A DNA stretch of 64,000 nucleotides. Origin: Candidatus Phytoplasma luffae. Lineage in GTDB: Bacteria > Bacillota_I > Bacilli_A > Acholeplasmatales > Acholeplasmataceae. The notes under the pieces are model-generated. The model saw only the letters and a list, made by a program, of their open reading frames with translations, was not told the DNA's origin and did not search any database. The stretch is taken from contig NZ_CP054393.1 of assembly GCF_018024475.1 (NCBI RefSeq), positions 310,001-374,000 of the forward strand, in the 5' to 3' direction. Within the stretch, counting starts at the first letter, position 1; each line of letters starts with the position of its first letter. Shown here one piece after another: positions 15,941 to 26,330 of the stretch. The position numbers and the translations under genes are program-made.

Positions 15941-18481
15941 ATGAGAAGAGAGTTTTTTAATTCAATTATGTATAAAAAAATTATAAAAAAATTTTTTTAT
16001 TATAGAAAAATTATATTAATATTTTTTTGGATAATTTTAGCTATACATATTATAATTAGTGATTTTCCTAGAATAATAGAATTAATATACAATCAATCAT
16101 TATTTTCAGAAATTAAAAATACTATTTTATTGTTATTTTTAAGTTTTTTCGGTAAGATAATTTTTATTTTGATTTTTATTTGTATATATTATAATGTTCG
16201 TCATTTTTTTGAAATTAAAAAAATAAATGAACGTCTTAATTTATGGACTAATCTTTCTTATTCTGTTAATCAGGTAGGAGAAGAAGTTTTTAATGATTTG
16301 CCTATCGGTATTGTTTTGATTGATAACACCGAACATAAAATCCAATGGATTAATAATTACGCCGATGTTATTTTAAATAAACCTACCTTAAACACTCCCT
16401 TATATAAAGTTAATGAAACATTGAGTAATTTATTAAATTCTTCGGAAAATAAAACTATTTTATATACAGAAAAAGCAACTTTCGATTGTTTTTATAATAA
16501 AGAAATTAATGTTTTTTATTTATTTGACACAACTGAAAGAGAATATATAAAAAAACTATATAAAAATAAAACACCTACATTAATCTTTGTATCTTTGGAT
16601 AATTTAGAAAATTCTTTAAAAAATCTTGATATTTCTGAACAATCACAAATAAAAGTCGAATATTTAAGTGCTTTATCTGATTTTTTTGATATTTATGATA
16701 GTTATTTAAAACAATTATCAGATGATAAATTTTTGATTTTGTTAAACTATGATAAATTGATGAATATTATAGTTAATAAATTTGATATTTTAGAGACAAT
16801 TCGACTTATATCTAAAAAATATAAATTAAAAATAACACTTTCTATTGGGGCAGCTTGTTATAATTTATCTTATAACAGCTTATCGAATTATGCTCAAAAC
16901 GCTTTAGAATTAGCTAAAAAAAGGGGCGGCGACCAAGCAGTTGTTAATATAGAAAATCAAAAAATTCAATATTTCGGTGCCACAAATACTAATTTTTTAG
17001 AATACGAATCTAAAATATCAGCTAGAGTTAATTCAGAAATGATTGAAGAAATTTTACATAAACATGATAATTGTTTTATAATGGGGCATATAAATCTGGA
17101 TTTAGATTCGTTAGGTTCTATGATTGCTTTTTATAAAATAGCCTCAAACATTATTAAAAACAAACAACATTATTTAATTATTGATGAAGAAAAAAATGAT
17201 TTTAATTTTAAATTAATTTATCAAGATTTGATTACAGAAGAAAAAAAATTAGCTAAACAAATTATCACTACCAAACAAGCTTTAAAAATGATCGATGAAA
17301 AGTCTCTTTTAGTAATTGTAGACACTCAAAATGAAAATATTGTTAGTAGCCCAGAATTATTAAAATTAACTTCTCAAATTATTATTTTAGATCATCATAG
17401 AGCGAATGAAAAAGTAATTAATAGTATTTTTTCTTATGTCGATCCTTATGCTTCTTCTACTGTAGAAATTTTAATGGAAATTATTAGTTTTTTAAAATAT
17501 AATATAAAATTCACCTCTTTAGAAACAAGTGTTATTTATGGCGGTTTAATAATAGATACTAATTATTTCACTTATCGCACAAGTCCAAGAACTTTAGAAA
17601 TCGCCTCTAAATTAATTTCTTTAGGAGCTGAAATCTCTAAAATTAAATTTTGGTTAAGAACAGAATTAAATCAAATTTTAGAAATGAATAAATTGATTTC
17701 TGAAATGGAAATTTATATGAATAAGATCGCTATTATTAAAAAAAATGATATTTGTGATAACAGAAGTTTTTTAGCTAAAGTTTCGGAAAATGTTTTAAAT
17801 ATACAAAATATTGACGCTGCTTTTACTATTGCTAGATTGAAAGATGGTCGAATAGGTATAAGCGCTCGCTCTTATGATCGAATAAATGTTCAAGTTATTA
17901 TGGAACAAATGGGTGGTGGCGGTCATATAAATAGTGCAGCTACTCAAATCGAAAGCAATGATTTAGAAGGTGCCATCGATACATTAAAGAATATATTATA
18001 TTTAGAATATAAAGAGAGTTTAAAAAATATGAAAATTATTTTGTTAGAAGATATAAAAAATAAAGGTAATAAAAACGAAATTATTAAAATAAATTCTGGT
18101 TATGGTAATTTCTTAATTAAAGAAAAAAAAGCTCTTTTGGCTACTGATGATAATATTAAAGAAATTAAACAAAAAATTAAATCAGAAGAAGAAAAAGTAA
18201 AAAAACATAATTTATTGATGCAACAATTAAAAAATGATATCGATAATAAACAAATAGATATAATGACTACAATCGGCCCTAAAGGAAAAATATACGGAAA
18301 AATAACTTTGAAACAAATCATGGATACATTTTATGATAAACATAATATTATGATTGACAAAAAAAAATTATTTTTAGAAAGTGAAATAAATTCTTTAGGA
18401 AAATATAAAGTAAATGTCTTTTTGACAAAAGAAATTAATGCTTATTTTTTTGTTAATGTTAAAAGTTTAGAAAAAAAATAA
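15941..18481 (+). CDS. gdpP-rplI: GdpP-type c-di-AMP phosphodiesterase fused to ribosomal protein L9
   Basis: 846 residues in one frame. Two N-terminal membrane helices (about 18-38 and 60-88) precede a PAS-like segment and a degenerate GGDEF-like domain (about 200-340). DHH-DHHA1 follows: GHINLDLDS near 381, IILDHHR near 482 and GGGGHINSAA near 657. From residue 697 (MKIILLEDIKNKGNKNEI, ATG at 18029) the sequence is a full-length L9, with the N-terminal rRNA-binding domain, a charged helix and a C-terminal domain. Firmicutes have gdpP, rplI and dnaB as separate neighbours. AAAGAGAG before the internal ATG could give free L9 as well. The start could also be the ATG at 15968. Confidence 0.88.
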   Translation: MRREFFNSIMYKKIIKKFFYYRKIILIFFWIILAIHIIISDFPRIIELIYNQSLFSEIKNTILLLFLSFFGKIIFILIFICIYYNVRHFFEIKKINERLNLWTNLSYSVNQVGEEVFNDLPIGIVLIDNTEHKIQWINNYADVILNKPTLNTPLYKVNETLSNLLNSSENKTILYTEKATFDCFYNKEINVFYLFDTTEREYIKKLYKNKTPTLIFVSLDNLENSLKNLDISEQSQIKVEYLSALSDFFDIYDSYLKQLSDDKFLILLNYDKLMNIIVNKFDILETIRLISKKYKLKITLSIGAACYNLSYNSLSNYAQNALELAKKRGGDQAVVNIENQKIQYFGATNTNFLEYESKISARVNSEMIEEILHKHDNCFIMGHINLDLDSLGSMIAFYKIASNIIKNKQHYLIIDEEKNDFNFKLIYQDLITEEKKLAKQIITTKQALKMIDEKSLLVIVDTQNENIVSSPELLKLTSQIIILDHHRANEKVINSIFSYVDPYASSTVEILMEIISFLKYNIKFTSLETSVIYGGLIIDTNYFTYRTSPRTLEIASKLISLGAEISKIKFWLRTELNQILEMNKLISEMEIYMNKIAIIKKNDICDNRSFLAKVSENVLNIQNIDAAFTIARLKDGRIGISARSYDRINVQVIMEQMGGGGHINSAATQIESNDLEGAIDTLKNILYLEYKESLKNMKIILLEDIKNKGNKNEIIKINSGYGNFLIKEKKALLATDDNIKEIKQKIKSEEEKVKKHNLLMQQLKNDIDNKQIDIMTTIGPKGKIYGKITLKQIMDTFYDKHNIMIDKKKLFLESEINSLGKYKVNVFLTKEINAYFFVNVKSLEKK

Positions 18482-18499
18482 TAAATCGGATGTTAAAAT

Positions 18500-19852
18500 A
18501 TGAGTCAAAATACTAAATTACCTTTCCATTTAGAGGCGGAACAATCTATTTTAGGGATTATTTTTTTAGATAATTCCAAATTAAAAACAGTTGTAGAAGT
18601 ATTAAATACAGAAGATTTTTTTAATCTTGAACATCAATATATTTATGAAGCGATGAAAAATTTAGATCAAAGTAACAAAAGTATTGATTATTTTTCTGTT
18701 AATGCTGTTTTAGAACAAAAAAAACATAAAATAGAAAACGGAAAAAAGTATTTGATAGAATTAAGTGAAAACATCCCTTCTATATATCATTTAGACACTT
18801 ATATCGAGTTTGTACGTGATGCCGCTTTAAGAAGAGAGGTTATCATGACTATTTCGAGTATTTATAACGAAGGCGTTAGTAATCATGATATAGATTTTCA
18901 AAATTATTTAAATAACGCTGAAGAAAAATTATTTGCAATAGCTAAAAAAAAACAAACTAGTAACCTTATAGAAATCAATCAATTATTAACAGGGTTAGAA
19001 AAAAAAATATTTTATAATCAAAAAGAAAAGAAAGTTATCGGTTTGAGTACTGATTTTAGTTCTTTAGATGATGTTACTTTAGGTTTTAAACCTGAAGAAC
19101 TTATTATTTTAGCAGCCCGCCCTTCCATGGGTAAAAGTACTTTTATGTCTAATTTAGCCGTCAATATTTCACGAAGAAATAATAAAGCTTTTGTAGTTCT
19201 TTTTAGTTTAGAAATGTCTAATGAACAATTGTGTACTAGAATGATAAGTGCAGAAAGCGGAATCCCTCATAAACAAATTCAATTAGGAAGATTAAATAAC
19301 GAGGAATTAAAATTATTAGAATTTTCTTCTGTTGAATTAAAAAATTTAAATATTTTATTTAATGATTCTGCAAGTGCTAATATTTTAGATATTAGATCAC
19401 AATGTCGTAAAATGAAAAATCAAAATAAATTAGATATTGTTATTATTGATTATTTACAATTAATTGGGAAATCAAATAGACATAATAGTAGAAATTTTTA
19501 CAATCGTCAAGAAGAAATAGCTGATATTTCCAAAAGTTTAAAACAAATGGCTAGAGAATTAAAAATACCAGTTTTAGCTTTATCTCAATTATCTCGTGAA
19601 GTGGAAAAAAGAGAAGATAAAAGACCTATTTTATCAGATTTAAGAGACTCTGGTAGTATTGAACAAGATGCAGATATAGTTATGTTTTTATATCGACCTG
19701 ATTATTATGATAAAGAAAAAAAACATGATATAACTAATAAAATTGTCACTTCTGAACTAATTATATCTAAAAATAGACAGGGAGCAGTAGGAATTAGAAA
19801 ATTTAATTTAGATTTAAGTTGTTTGAAATTTACCGAAGTTAATTTATTTTAA
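18500..19852 (+). CDS. dnaB: Replicative DNA helicase DnaB (chromosomal)
   Basis: 450 residues. The DnaB N-terminal domain starts LPFHLEAEQSILGIIFLDN. The RecA-type domain has Walker A ARPSMGKSTF (near 208-217), Walker B IVIIDYLQLI and LSQLSREVEKRED...LSDLRDSGSIEQDAD. It is the hexameric fork helicase. The gdpP::rplI-dnaB order is the Firmicutes order. It lies 18 bases after the upstream gene. It is clearly different from the PMU DnaB at 9026, which keeps only the catalytic motifs. Confidence 0.95.
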   Translation: MSQNTKLPFHLEAEQSILGIIFLDNSKLKTVVEVLNTEDFFNLEHQYIYEAMKNLDQSNKSIDYFSVNAVLEQKKHKIENGKKYLIELSENIPSIYHLDTYIEFVRDAALRREVIMTISSIYNEGVSNHDIDFQNYLNNAEEKLFAIAKKKQTSNLIEINQLLTGLEKKIFYNQKEKKVIGLSTDFSSLDDVTLGFKPEELIILAARPSMGKSTFMSNLAVNISRRNNKAFVVLFSLEMSNEQLCTRMISAESGIPHKQIQLGRLNNEELKLLEFSSVELKNLNILFNDSASANILDIRSQCRKMKNQNKLDIVIIDYLQLIGKSNRHNSRNFYNRQEEIADISKSLKQMARELKIPVLALSQLSREVEKREDKRPILSDLRDSGSIEQDADIVMFLYRPDYYDKEKKHDITNKIVTSELIISKNRQGAVGIRKFNLDLSCLKFTEVNLF

Positions 19853-19876
19853 AATTTAAAAAGGAGATATTATAAT

Positions 19877-20950
19877 ATGTTGGAACAACTTAAAATTATA
19901 AAAGAAAAATATTTGAATTTACAAAAACAAATGTTAGAAAACAAACAAATATTTAATAATATTGATTTTTTAAAAAAAATAAATAAATTAGAAAAAATTG
20001 TTTTTATTTATGATGAATATCTTAATTTAGAAAAAGAATTAAAAAATACAGAAATATTGATACAACAAAACGATAAAAATGAATCGGAACAAAATGATTT
20101 ATTATTGTTAGCAGAAGAAATAAAAAAAAATTTAGAATCTCAAATGGAAATTAAATTGGAAAAATTAAAAACAATATTATTTAACCAAAACCAAAACGAC
20201 GATAGAAGTGTTATAATGGAAATTAAAGGAGCGGTAGGCGGGAACGAATCTAATCTTTTTGTATCAGATTTATTTCGTGCTTATACAAAATATGCTGAAA
20301 GTCAAAATTGGAAAATAGATATTATCAATTTAAACCCAAGTTTAAAAAACGGTATCATTTCTGTAGAAATGATTATTTACGGCGAAAATATTTTTTCTTT
20401 TTTAAAATATGAATCAGGCATCCATAGAATTCAAAGAGTTCCTGAAACAGAAAATAAAGGAAGAATACATACTTCTACAGCAAGAGTGTTAGTTTTGCCA
20501 TACGTAGAAGAACAAAAATTAGATTTAAATTGGAACGATATTAGAGTAGATACTTTTAACGCTAGCGGTCCTGGCGGCCAATCAGTAAACACCACTAAAT
20601 CAGCAGTTCGTTTAACTTATTTGCCTACAGGAGATAGTGTTGCTTGTCAAATAGGCAAAAGCCAACATCAAAACAAAGATAAAGCTTTTCAACTGTTAAA
20701 AAATAAAGTTTTTGATAAAATTATATCGAAAAAAAATGAAAAACAAAATAAAATAAAAAAAGATTTTATCGGCACAGGGGCAAGAAGTGAAAAAATAAGA
20801 ACTTATAATTATGCTCAAAATAGAGTCACAGACCATCGTATTAATTTAAGTTTACAAAAATTAGATTTTTTTATGGAAGGAAAAATTAATTTAATTATTG
20901 AACCTTTAATAGAAGAATTAAAGAAACAAGAATTAAAAGAAATAATTTAA
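19877..20950 (+). CDS. prfA: Peptide chain release factor 1
   Basis: 357 residues, full length. The GGQ peptidyl-hydrolysis motif appears as ASGPGGQSVNTTKSAVRL. The domain before it shows ESGIHRIQRVPETENKGRIHTS. RF1 reads UAA and UAG. A strong ribosome site (AAGGAG) precedes the ATG. The usual partner prmC (the methylase of the GGQ glutamine) does not follow; the next gene is tsaC. Confidence 0.95.
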   Translation: MLEQLKIIKEKYLNLQKQMLENKQIFNNIDFLKKINKLEKIVFIYDEYLNLEKELKNTEILIQQNDKNESEQNDLLLLAEEIKKNLESQMEIKLEKLKTILFNQNQNDDRSVIMEIKGAVGGNESNLFVSDLFRAYTKYAESQNWKIDIINLNPSLKNGIISVEMIIYGENIFSFLKYESGIHRIQRVPETENKGRIHTSTARVLVLPYVEEQKLDLNWNDIRVDTFNASGPGGQSVNTTKSAVRLTYLPTGDSVACQIGKSQHQNKDKAFQLLKNKVFDKIISKKNEKQNKIKKDFIGTGARSEKIRTYNYAQNRVTDHRINLSLQKLDFFMEGKINLIIEPLIEELKKQELKEII

Positions 20951-20953
20951 TGA

Positions 20954-21508
20954 ATGATTTTAAAAGATAAAATTATTATTTTCCCTACTGATACAGTTTA
21001 TGGCATCGGCTGTTCTATTTACGATTATAAAAGTTTACAAAAAATTTATAATATCAAAAAAAGACCTTCTCATAAACCAATAATTGTCTTATGTTCTTCT
21101 TTAAAACAATTAAAAAATATAATAGTTTTAGACGATAAAATTCAAAAAATAAATGATTTTTTTTGGCCCGGCCCTTTAACTTTGATTGTGAACACTCAGC
21201 AAAATTATTTTAATTATGAACAGGAAAAAAAAATAGGTATCAGAATACCTAATCATCCATTGGCTTTAAAAATTTTAGAACAAAACGGTCCTTTAAGAGT
21301 TACTTCGCTTAATATTAGTGGCGAAAAACCTTTAAATGATTATAAACAAATCAAAAAGGAATTTTTTAATAAAGTAGATTTGATTTACCCTAATGAACAA
21401 AATTTATCTTGTATAAGTTCTACAATTATCGATACTACATGTGGAGAATGGAAATATATAAGGAAAGGCGAGATTACTTTAGAATCCATTAAAAAAATCA
21501 TATATTAA
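20954..21508 (+). CDS. tsaC: Threonylcarbamoyl-AMP synthase (TsaC/YrdC type)
   Basis: 184 residues, the short single-domain form. Motifs: FPTDTVYGIGCSIYD near the start, KIYNIKKRPSHKPIIVL, FFWPGPLTLIV, IGIRIPNHPLAL and RVTSLNISGEKP. It makes threonylcarbamoyl-AMP for t6A37 modification of ANN-decoding tRNAs. It starts 3 bases after the prfA stop. Its 3' end overlaps the convergent holA gene by 11 bases. Confidence 0.9.
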   Translation: MILKDKIIIFPTDTVYGIGCSIYDYKSLQKIYNIKKRPSHKPIIVLCSSLKQLKNIIVLDDKIQKINDFFWPGPLTLIVNTQQNYFNYEQEKKIGIRIPNHPLALKILEQNGPLRVTSLNISGEKPLNDYKQIKKEFFNKVDLIYPNEQNLSCISSTIIDTTCGEWKYIRKGEITLESIKKIIY

Positions 21509-22475
21509 TAATTTGTTTTATTAAAAAATTTTTAAAACCATCAATGGGATTTATAGTCCCTTTTTTCATTTGGTGATATAAATCAAATAAAATTAAAAAT
21601 AAATTTTGTATTTTTTCTGTTGATGCTAATTTAGCTTCGTTAATTAAATAAAAAGTTTTTTGAGGGGAATATTTTAAAATCTCGGATATTTGATTGTTTG
21701 TTTTTTTTTTGTTTATCAAATATTTAATATTTATAATTTGTTCTAGTTTATTTAGTATTTGATAAATAATAAAAAAAGGGCTTTCTTTTTTATTTATTAA
21801 TTTTTCGAATAATTCTAAATTGTTTGTTTCTTTATTATTATTTATAATCGCATTAATTAATAAAAAAATATTTTGTTCTTGCGATGATGCAAAAAGTTTT
21901 TCTGTAATCGAAATATCTTGGATATTTTTGCTTTCGTAGTTATATATTTTATTTTTTTGAATTTCTTCTTTTAATAAAAATAAATCATTATTTGTTTTTT
22001 TAATTAAAAAAGTGATAATTGAGTTTTTTATTTTAAAACCATCTTTTTCAAATGAGTCCTTAGTATAATCAAATAAATGTTTGAAAGAAAATTTATTTTG
22101 TTTGGTGATATCAAAAAAAGGATATATTTTTTTTCTTAATTCAGTCGGGAAATTATTTTTTTCTTCATGAATATAAATGATAATGTTTTTTTGAGGATTT
22201 TTAAAAAAATCTAATAAAAAATCAATATTTATTTTTTTTTTCCAAAAGATTATAGAAAGGTTTTCTATAAAAAGAACTTTTTTATCATAAAAAAAAGAAC
22301 TAGTATATAATTCTCCGGAAATTTTTCTTATCATTTGGAAATAATTATTATTATCAATAGAATAAAACAAAAAATGATAATTTTTTTCTTTACAAATTTG
22401 TTTTATTTTGTCTTTAGTTTCTTTTAGAAAAAATTCTTGATAATTTATTAATAAGTTTAGATTTTTAATTTCCAT
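21498..22475 (-). CDS. holA: DNA polymerase III delta subunit
   Basis: 325 residues, usual size. It is recognised from overall pattern: an N-terminal NTPase-like domain without Walker motifs (KVLFIENLS, FFKNPQKNIIIYIHE), a middle helical part (LIKKTNNDLFLLKEEIQK, where the family has the NDL signature) and a C-terminal collar (INAIINNN, IIYQILNKLEQI, FYLINEAKLASTEKIQN). Delta opens the sliding clamp in the clamp loader. It lies upstream of no obvious partner and converges on tsaC. Confidence 0.8.
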   Translation of the reverse strand: MEIKNLNLLINYQEFFLKETKDKIKQICKEKNYHFLFYSIDNNNYFQMIRKISGELYTSSFFYDKKVLFIENLSIIFWKKKINIDFLLDFFKNPQKNIIIYIHEEKNNFPTELRKKIYPFFDITKQNKFSFKHLFDYTKDSFEKDGFKIKNSIITFLIKKTNNDLFLLKEEIQKNKIYNYESKNIQDISITEKLFASSQEQNIFLLINAIINNNKETNNLELFEKLINKKESPFFIIYQILNKLEQIINIKYLINKKKTNNQISEILKYSPQKTFYLINEAKLASTEKIQNLFLILFDLYHQMKKGTINPIDGFKNFLIKQIINI

Positions 22476-22507
22476 GTTAAATTTCTCTTTTATAAAATAT
22501 AAAAAAA

Positions 22508-23413
22508 TTATTTTATTACACGTGGGTGATATTTAAAATAAATTTTTTTCAAATATTTTTGACTGATATGAGTGTAAATTTGGGTAGTCGAAATATCTTC
22601 GTGTCCTAGAATATTTTGTAAAGTTCTCAAATCTATTCCGTTTTCTAATAAATGAGTCGCGAAAGAATGTCTTAATGTATGAGGAGAACAACGAATATCT
22701 AAATCAGCTTTTTTAGCTATTTTTTTGAAAATTTTATAACAACCTTGACGTGATAATTTTTCTCCTTTTTTATTTAAAAAAACAAAAAAATTTTTTTTAT
22801 TTTTTATCAATCCGCAACGTCCTTTTTTTAAATATTGATTTAATATTTTAAAAGAATGTTTTGTGATTGGCACTATTCTTTCTTTAGAACCTTTACCTTG
22901 TATAATAAGATAAAATCGTTTTTCTTTTACATTAGACAAAGTTAAATTTAAAATTTCAGATATTCTTAAACCTGAATCATACATTAACTCGAATAAAGCT
23001 TTATTTCTCAAAGAGATAAAATTATTTTTTTCATGATTGGTGCATTCTAAAAAACGAAAAACTTCTTTTAATGATAATATAGAAGGTAATTTTTTATCTA
23101 TTTTAGGAATTTTTAAAACTAAAGTAGGGTTATGATCTGTTTCTTTTTCTAAAATTAAAAAAGAATGAAATTTTTTAATAACGATAATTTTGCGAGCTAA
23201 ACTTTTACTACCTATATTAAAAAAATCATTCATATTTTCTAAAAATAAAGAAATATCTTTTTGAGTTATTTGTTTTATATTTTTTAATTTTAAATTAATT
23301 TTGATAAAATTTAAATATTGGTTGATATCACTTAAATAAGCCGAAACAGTATTAGGAGATAATAATAATTCATGTTGAAGATATGTTTTAAAATTTGATA
23401 AAAAATTTTTCAT
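22508..23413 (-). CDS. xerD: XerC/XerD-type tyrosine recombinase
   Basis: 301 residues, full length. An N-terminal SAM-like core-binding domain (YLQHELLLSPNTVSAYLSDI) precedes the catalytic domain: Arg in DSGLRISEILNL, Lys in GKGSKERIVPI, HTLRHSFATH, LGHEDISTTQIYTH with the nucleophilic Tyr in IYTHI. It resolves chromosome dimers at dif sites. All catalytic residues are present. Whether it is XerC or XerD cannot be told from sequence alone; no second copy is in the window. It could also act on mobile circular DNA. Confidence 0.85.
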   Translation of the reverse strand: MKNFLSNFKTYLQHELLLSPNTVSAYLSDINQYLNFIKINLKLKNIKQITQKDISLFLENMNDFFNIGSKSLARKIIVIKKFHSFLILEKETDHNPTLVLKIPKIDKKLPSILSLKEVFRFLECTNHEKNNFISLRNKALFELMYDSGLRISEILNLTLSNVKEKRFYLIIQGKGSKERIVPITKHSFKILNQYLKKGRCGLIKNKKNFFVFLNKKGEKLSRQGCYKIFKKIAKKADLDIRCSPHTLRHSFATHLLENGIDLRTLQNILGHEDISTTQIYTHISQKYLKKIYFKYHPRVIK

Positions 23414-23504
23414 TTTTTAATTCAAACTTTCTTAAATTTAAAAAACTACTTTTTGTTTTTTAAATATTTTGATAAATGGCGAGATTTAAATTTAATAGAA
23501 TGTT

Positions 23505-26255
23505 TTATTTTTTAAAAAAATTTAAACAACGTTTGCATAAATCATCTAAATTTTTATTTTCTATAACGTTCCAACATCGAGGGCAAGGATTGCCTGGCAT
23601 TTTGATAATTTCAATATTTAAATCTTCTGAATTTATTATTTCTAATTGTGAAACCATTAATAATTGGTGAAATTTTTCTTTAATTTTTAAAGAATTTAAC
23701 ATTTGTAAATATTTATAAGGTAATTTTAAAATTAATTTAGCTTGTAAAGATTTATTTATAATTTTATTTTGCCTGTTATCTTCTAATTTTTTTAATATTT
23801 TTTCTCTTAAAATAAAAAATAAGTTATAATCTTCTTTTAATTGAACTAAATCTTTTTGTTTTTGATTGAAATCAACTATCCAATTTTGAATTTCTTTTTG
23901 AGTAGGCAAAGATTCTAAGTAAATATCTTCTTTTTTTTCTCCAGATAAATATTGATATATTTCAGAAGTTGTATGAGGGATTATAGGAGTTAAAATTTTT
24001 AAACATAATATTAAAATATCATAAATATTTGATTTGATAATATTTTTTTCTTTATTATCTTCTTTTTCAATATATAAAATATCTTTGCTAAAATCTAAAT
24101 AAAAAGCACTCATTTTATTCACTATAAAAGGATACAATAAACTCATGATTTTTTCCAAATTATAATTTTCATAAGATTGAATTATTTGTAATAAAATATT
24201 ATTAAATTCTAGAAGGAATAATTGATCAAATAAATTTCTTTCATCGAAAGGGATATAATTTTGACTAGAAGGATGAAAATTATTTAAATTTCCTAACATA
24301 AAACGGAAGGTATTTCTTATTTTTTTATATTTTTCTTCTATTTGTTGTAAAATATTTTTATCTAATCTTACGTCTATATTATAGTTAATATGAGCTACCC
24401 ATAATCTTAGAATATCAGCGCCTTTTTGTTGAATAATTTTTAAAGGATCTATGACGTTATTAAGAGATTTACTCATTTTTTGCCCCGAACCATCTAAAAC
24501 AAATCCATGGGTGATTATTTTTTTATAAGGGGTTTTATTTGAAGCGGCTACAGAAGTAATTAAAGAGGAATTAAACCAACCTCTATATTGATCTGCGCCT
24601 TCTAAATAGACATCAGCTGTAAAAGAATTATTAAATAATTTTTTATATACACTATAAGTTGTTCCTGAATCAAACCATACATCTATAATATCTGTTTCTT
24701 TATAAAAGATATTATTTGGACTTTTTTCGTTTTTATAATTAGGAGGTAATAATTGTGCAGGTTGCCATTCTAACCAAATACTTTTACCATGTTTTTCAAA
24801 TAAATCAGCAACATGTTCGATAACTTTTGTGTCTAAAATAGGTTCATTGTTTTCTGTGTAAAAAATAGGAATTGGTGTACCCCAATTTCTTTGTCTACTA
24901 ATAACCCAATCTTTTCGATCTTTAATCATGTTGAACATTTTAATTTCACCCCATGAAGGAAACCATTCAACTTTTTTTATTTCTGATAATAATTTTGGTT
25001 TTATTTTTTCAATGTTTAAAAACCATTGTGGGATAGCTAAAAAAACAACTGGTTTTTTTAATCTTTCGTCATGAGGATAAGAGTGGGTTATTGTCTCTGA
25101 AAGAATAATTAATTTCTTTTCTTTTAAATCTTCAACAATTTGATAATTAAATTCATCATAAAATAGATCTTTGTATTGTTTAGTGTTTTCGCTCATTAAC
25201 CCTTTTTTATTAATAGATAAAAGAATATTTAAATTATATTTTTCGCTTAATAAAAAATCATCTAATCCGTGACCTGGCGCTATATGAACTAATCCTGTTC
25301 CTTCTGTATCTGAAACAAAAGTATCTAAGACAACTTTTCCTTTGTTATTAAATATTTTATTTTCGTAAATAAAATCTTTTAGAAACGCTCCTTTGAAAGT
25401 TTTGATAATTTCTACTTCGTTCCAATTAAATTTATCTTTTAATTTTTCTAAAACAGAAACGCCTAAAACATATTTTTTGTTTTGTATTTTTATAATATGA
25501 TAATCTTTTTCTGGATGAACACAAATAGCCACATTAGCTGGCAAAGTCCAAGGAGTAGTGGTCCAAACTAAAAAATACGCATCTTTAAAGATATCTTTTC
25601 TTAATATCGGAAAAAGAATATAAATGGATAAAGATTGTTTATTTTTATATTCTATTTCGGATTCGGCTAAAACAGATTGTAAAAAAGGAGACCAATAAAC
25701 AGGTTTTAATTTTTTAAAAATTAATTTTTGTTCAATCATTTTGCTGAATATTTTTATTTCTTCAGCTATAAAAGAATTATCCAAAGTTAAATAAGGTTTT
25801 TCCCATTGACCTAAGATTCCTAATCTTTGAAACATTTCTTTTTGTTTTTTTACATAATTTAAAGCTGTTTCTGCGCATTTTTCTAGAAATATTTTTTTAG
25901 ATGTTAATTTATTTTTAGAATTTTTTTTTAAAACAGTTGTTTCTATTGGTAACCCGTGGCAATCCCAACCAGGGATATAAGGGGCATAAAAGCCTTGCAT
26001 TGTTTTAAAACGGATAATAAAATCTTTTAAAATTTTATTTAAAGCGTGCCCAATATGGATATTTCCATTAGCATAAGGCGGCCCATCATGAAGACAGAAA
26101 TTATTATTATTTTGGTTTTTGTTTAAAACTTTAGAATATAAATCAATTTTTTTCCAATAATCTTCTATTTCAGTTTCTTTTTGACTTAAATTCCCTTTCA
26201 TAGGAAAATCAGTCAAAGGCATTGATAAAGTATCTTTGTAATTTTTCTTTATCAT
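23505..26255 (-). CDS. ileS: Isoleucyl-tRNA synthetase
   Basis: 916 residues, normal bacterial length. HIGH motif in GNIHIGHALNK near residue 66, an editing domain in the middle (VWTTTPWTLPANVA, HIAPGHGLDD), KMSKS in GSGQKMSKSLNNV, and a C-terminal zinc-binding region (CPRCWNVI ... CKRCL). It charges tRNA-Ile and edits valine. The ATG has AAGGAG upstream. No T-box leader is visible in the 75 bases before it. Confidence 0.97.
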   Translation of the reverse strand: MIKKNYKDTLSMPLTDFPMKGNLSQKETEIEDYWKKIDLYSKVLNKNQNNNNFCLHDGPPYANGNIHIGHALNKILKDFIIRFKTMQGFYAPYIPGWDCHGLPIETTVLKKNSKNKLTSKKIFLEKCAETALNYVKKQKEMFQRLGILGQWEKPYLTLDNSFIAEEIKIFSKMIEQKLIFKKLKPVYWSPFLQSVLAESEIEYKNKQSLSIYILFPILRKDIFKDAYFLVWTTTPWTLPANVAICVHPEKDYHIIKIQNKKYVLGVSVLEKLKDKFNWNEVEIIKTFKGAFLKDFIYENKIFNNKGKVVLDTFVSDTEGTGLVHIAPGHGLDDFLLSEKYNLNILLSINKKGLMSENTKQYKDLFYDEFNYQIVEDLKEKKLIILSETITHSYPHDERLKKPVVFLAIPQWFLNIEKIKPKLLSEIKKVEWFPSWGEIKMFNMIKDRKDWVISRQRNWGTPIPIFYTENNEPILDTKVIEHVADLFEKHGKSIWLEWQPAQLLPPNYKNEKSPNNIFYKETDIIDVWFDSGTTYSVYKKLFNNSFTADVYLEGADQYRGWFNSSLITSVAASNKTPYKKIITHGFVLDGSGQKMSKSLNNVIDPLKIIQQKGADILRLWVAHINYNIDVRLDKNILQQIEEKYKKIRNTFRFMLGNLNNFHPSSQNYIPFDERNLFDQLFLLEFNNILLQIIQSYENYNLEKIMSLLYPFIVNKMSAFYLDFSKDILYIEKEDNKEKNIIKSNIYDILILCLKILTPIIPHTTSEIYQYLSGEKKEDIYLESLPTQKEIQNWIVDFNQKQKDLVQLKEDYNLFFILREKILKKLEDNRQNKIINKSLQAKLILKLPYKYLQMLNSLKIKEKFHQLLMVSQLEIINSEDLNIEIIKMPGNPCPRCWNVIENKNLDDLCKRCLNFFKK

Positions 26256-26330
26256 AAAAAAACTCCTTTAATATAAATAAATCAATTTGTGTTTTAAATT
26301 TATTGATTTTTTTAAAAAAAATAATAAAAA

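Noticed and set aside
26256-26330. T-box leader for ileS
   Set aside because: The 75-base gap is too short and lacks the conserved T-box sequence.
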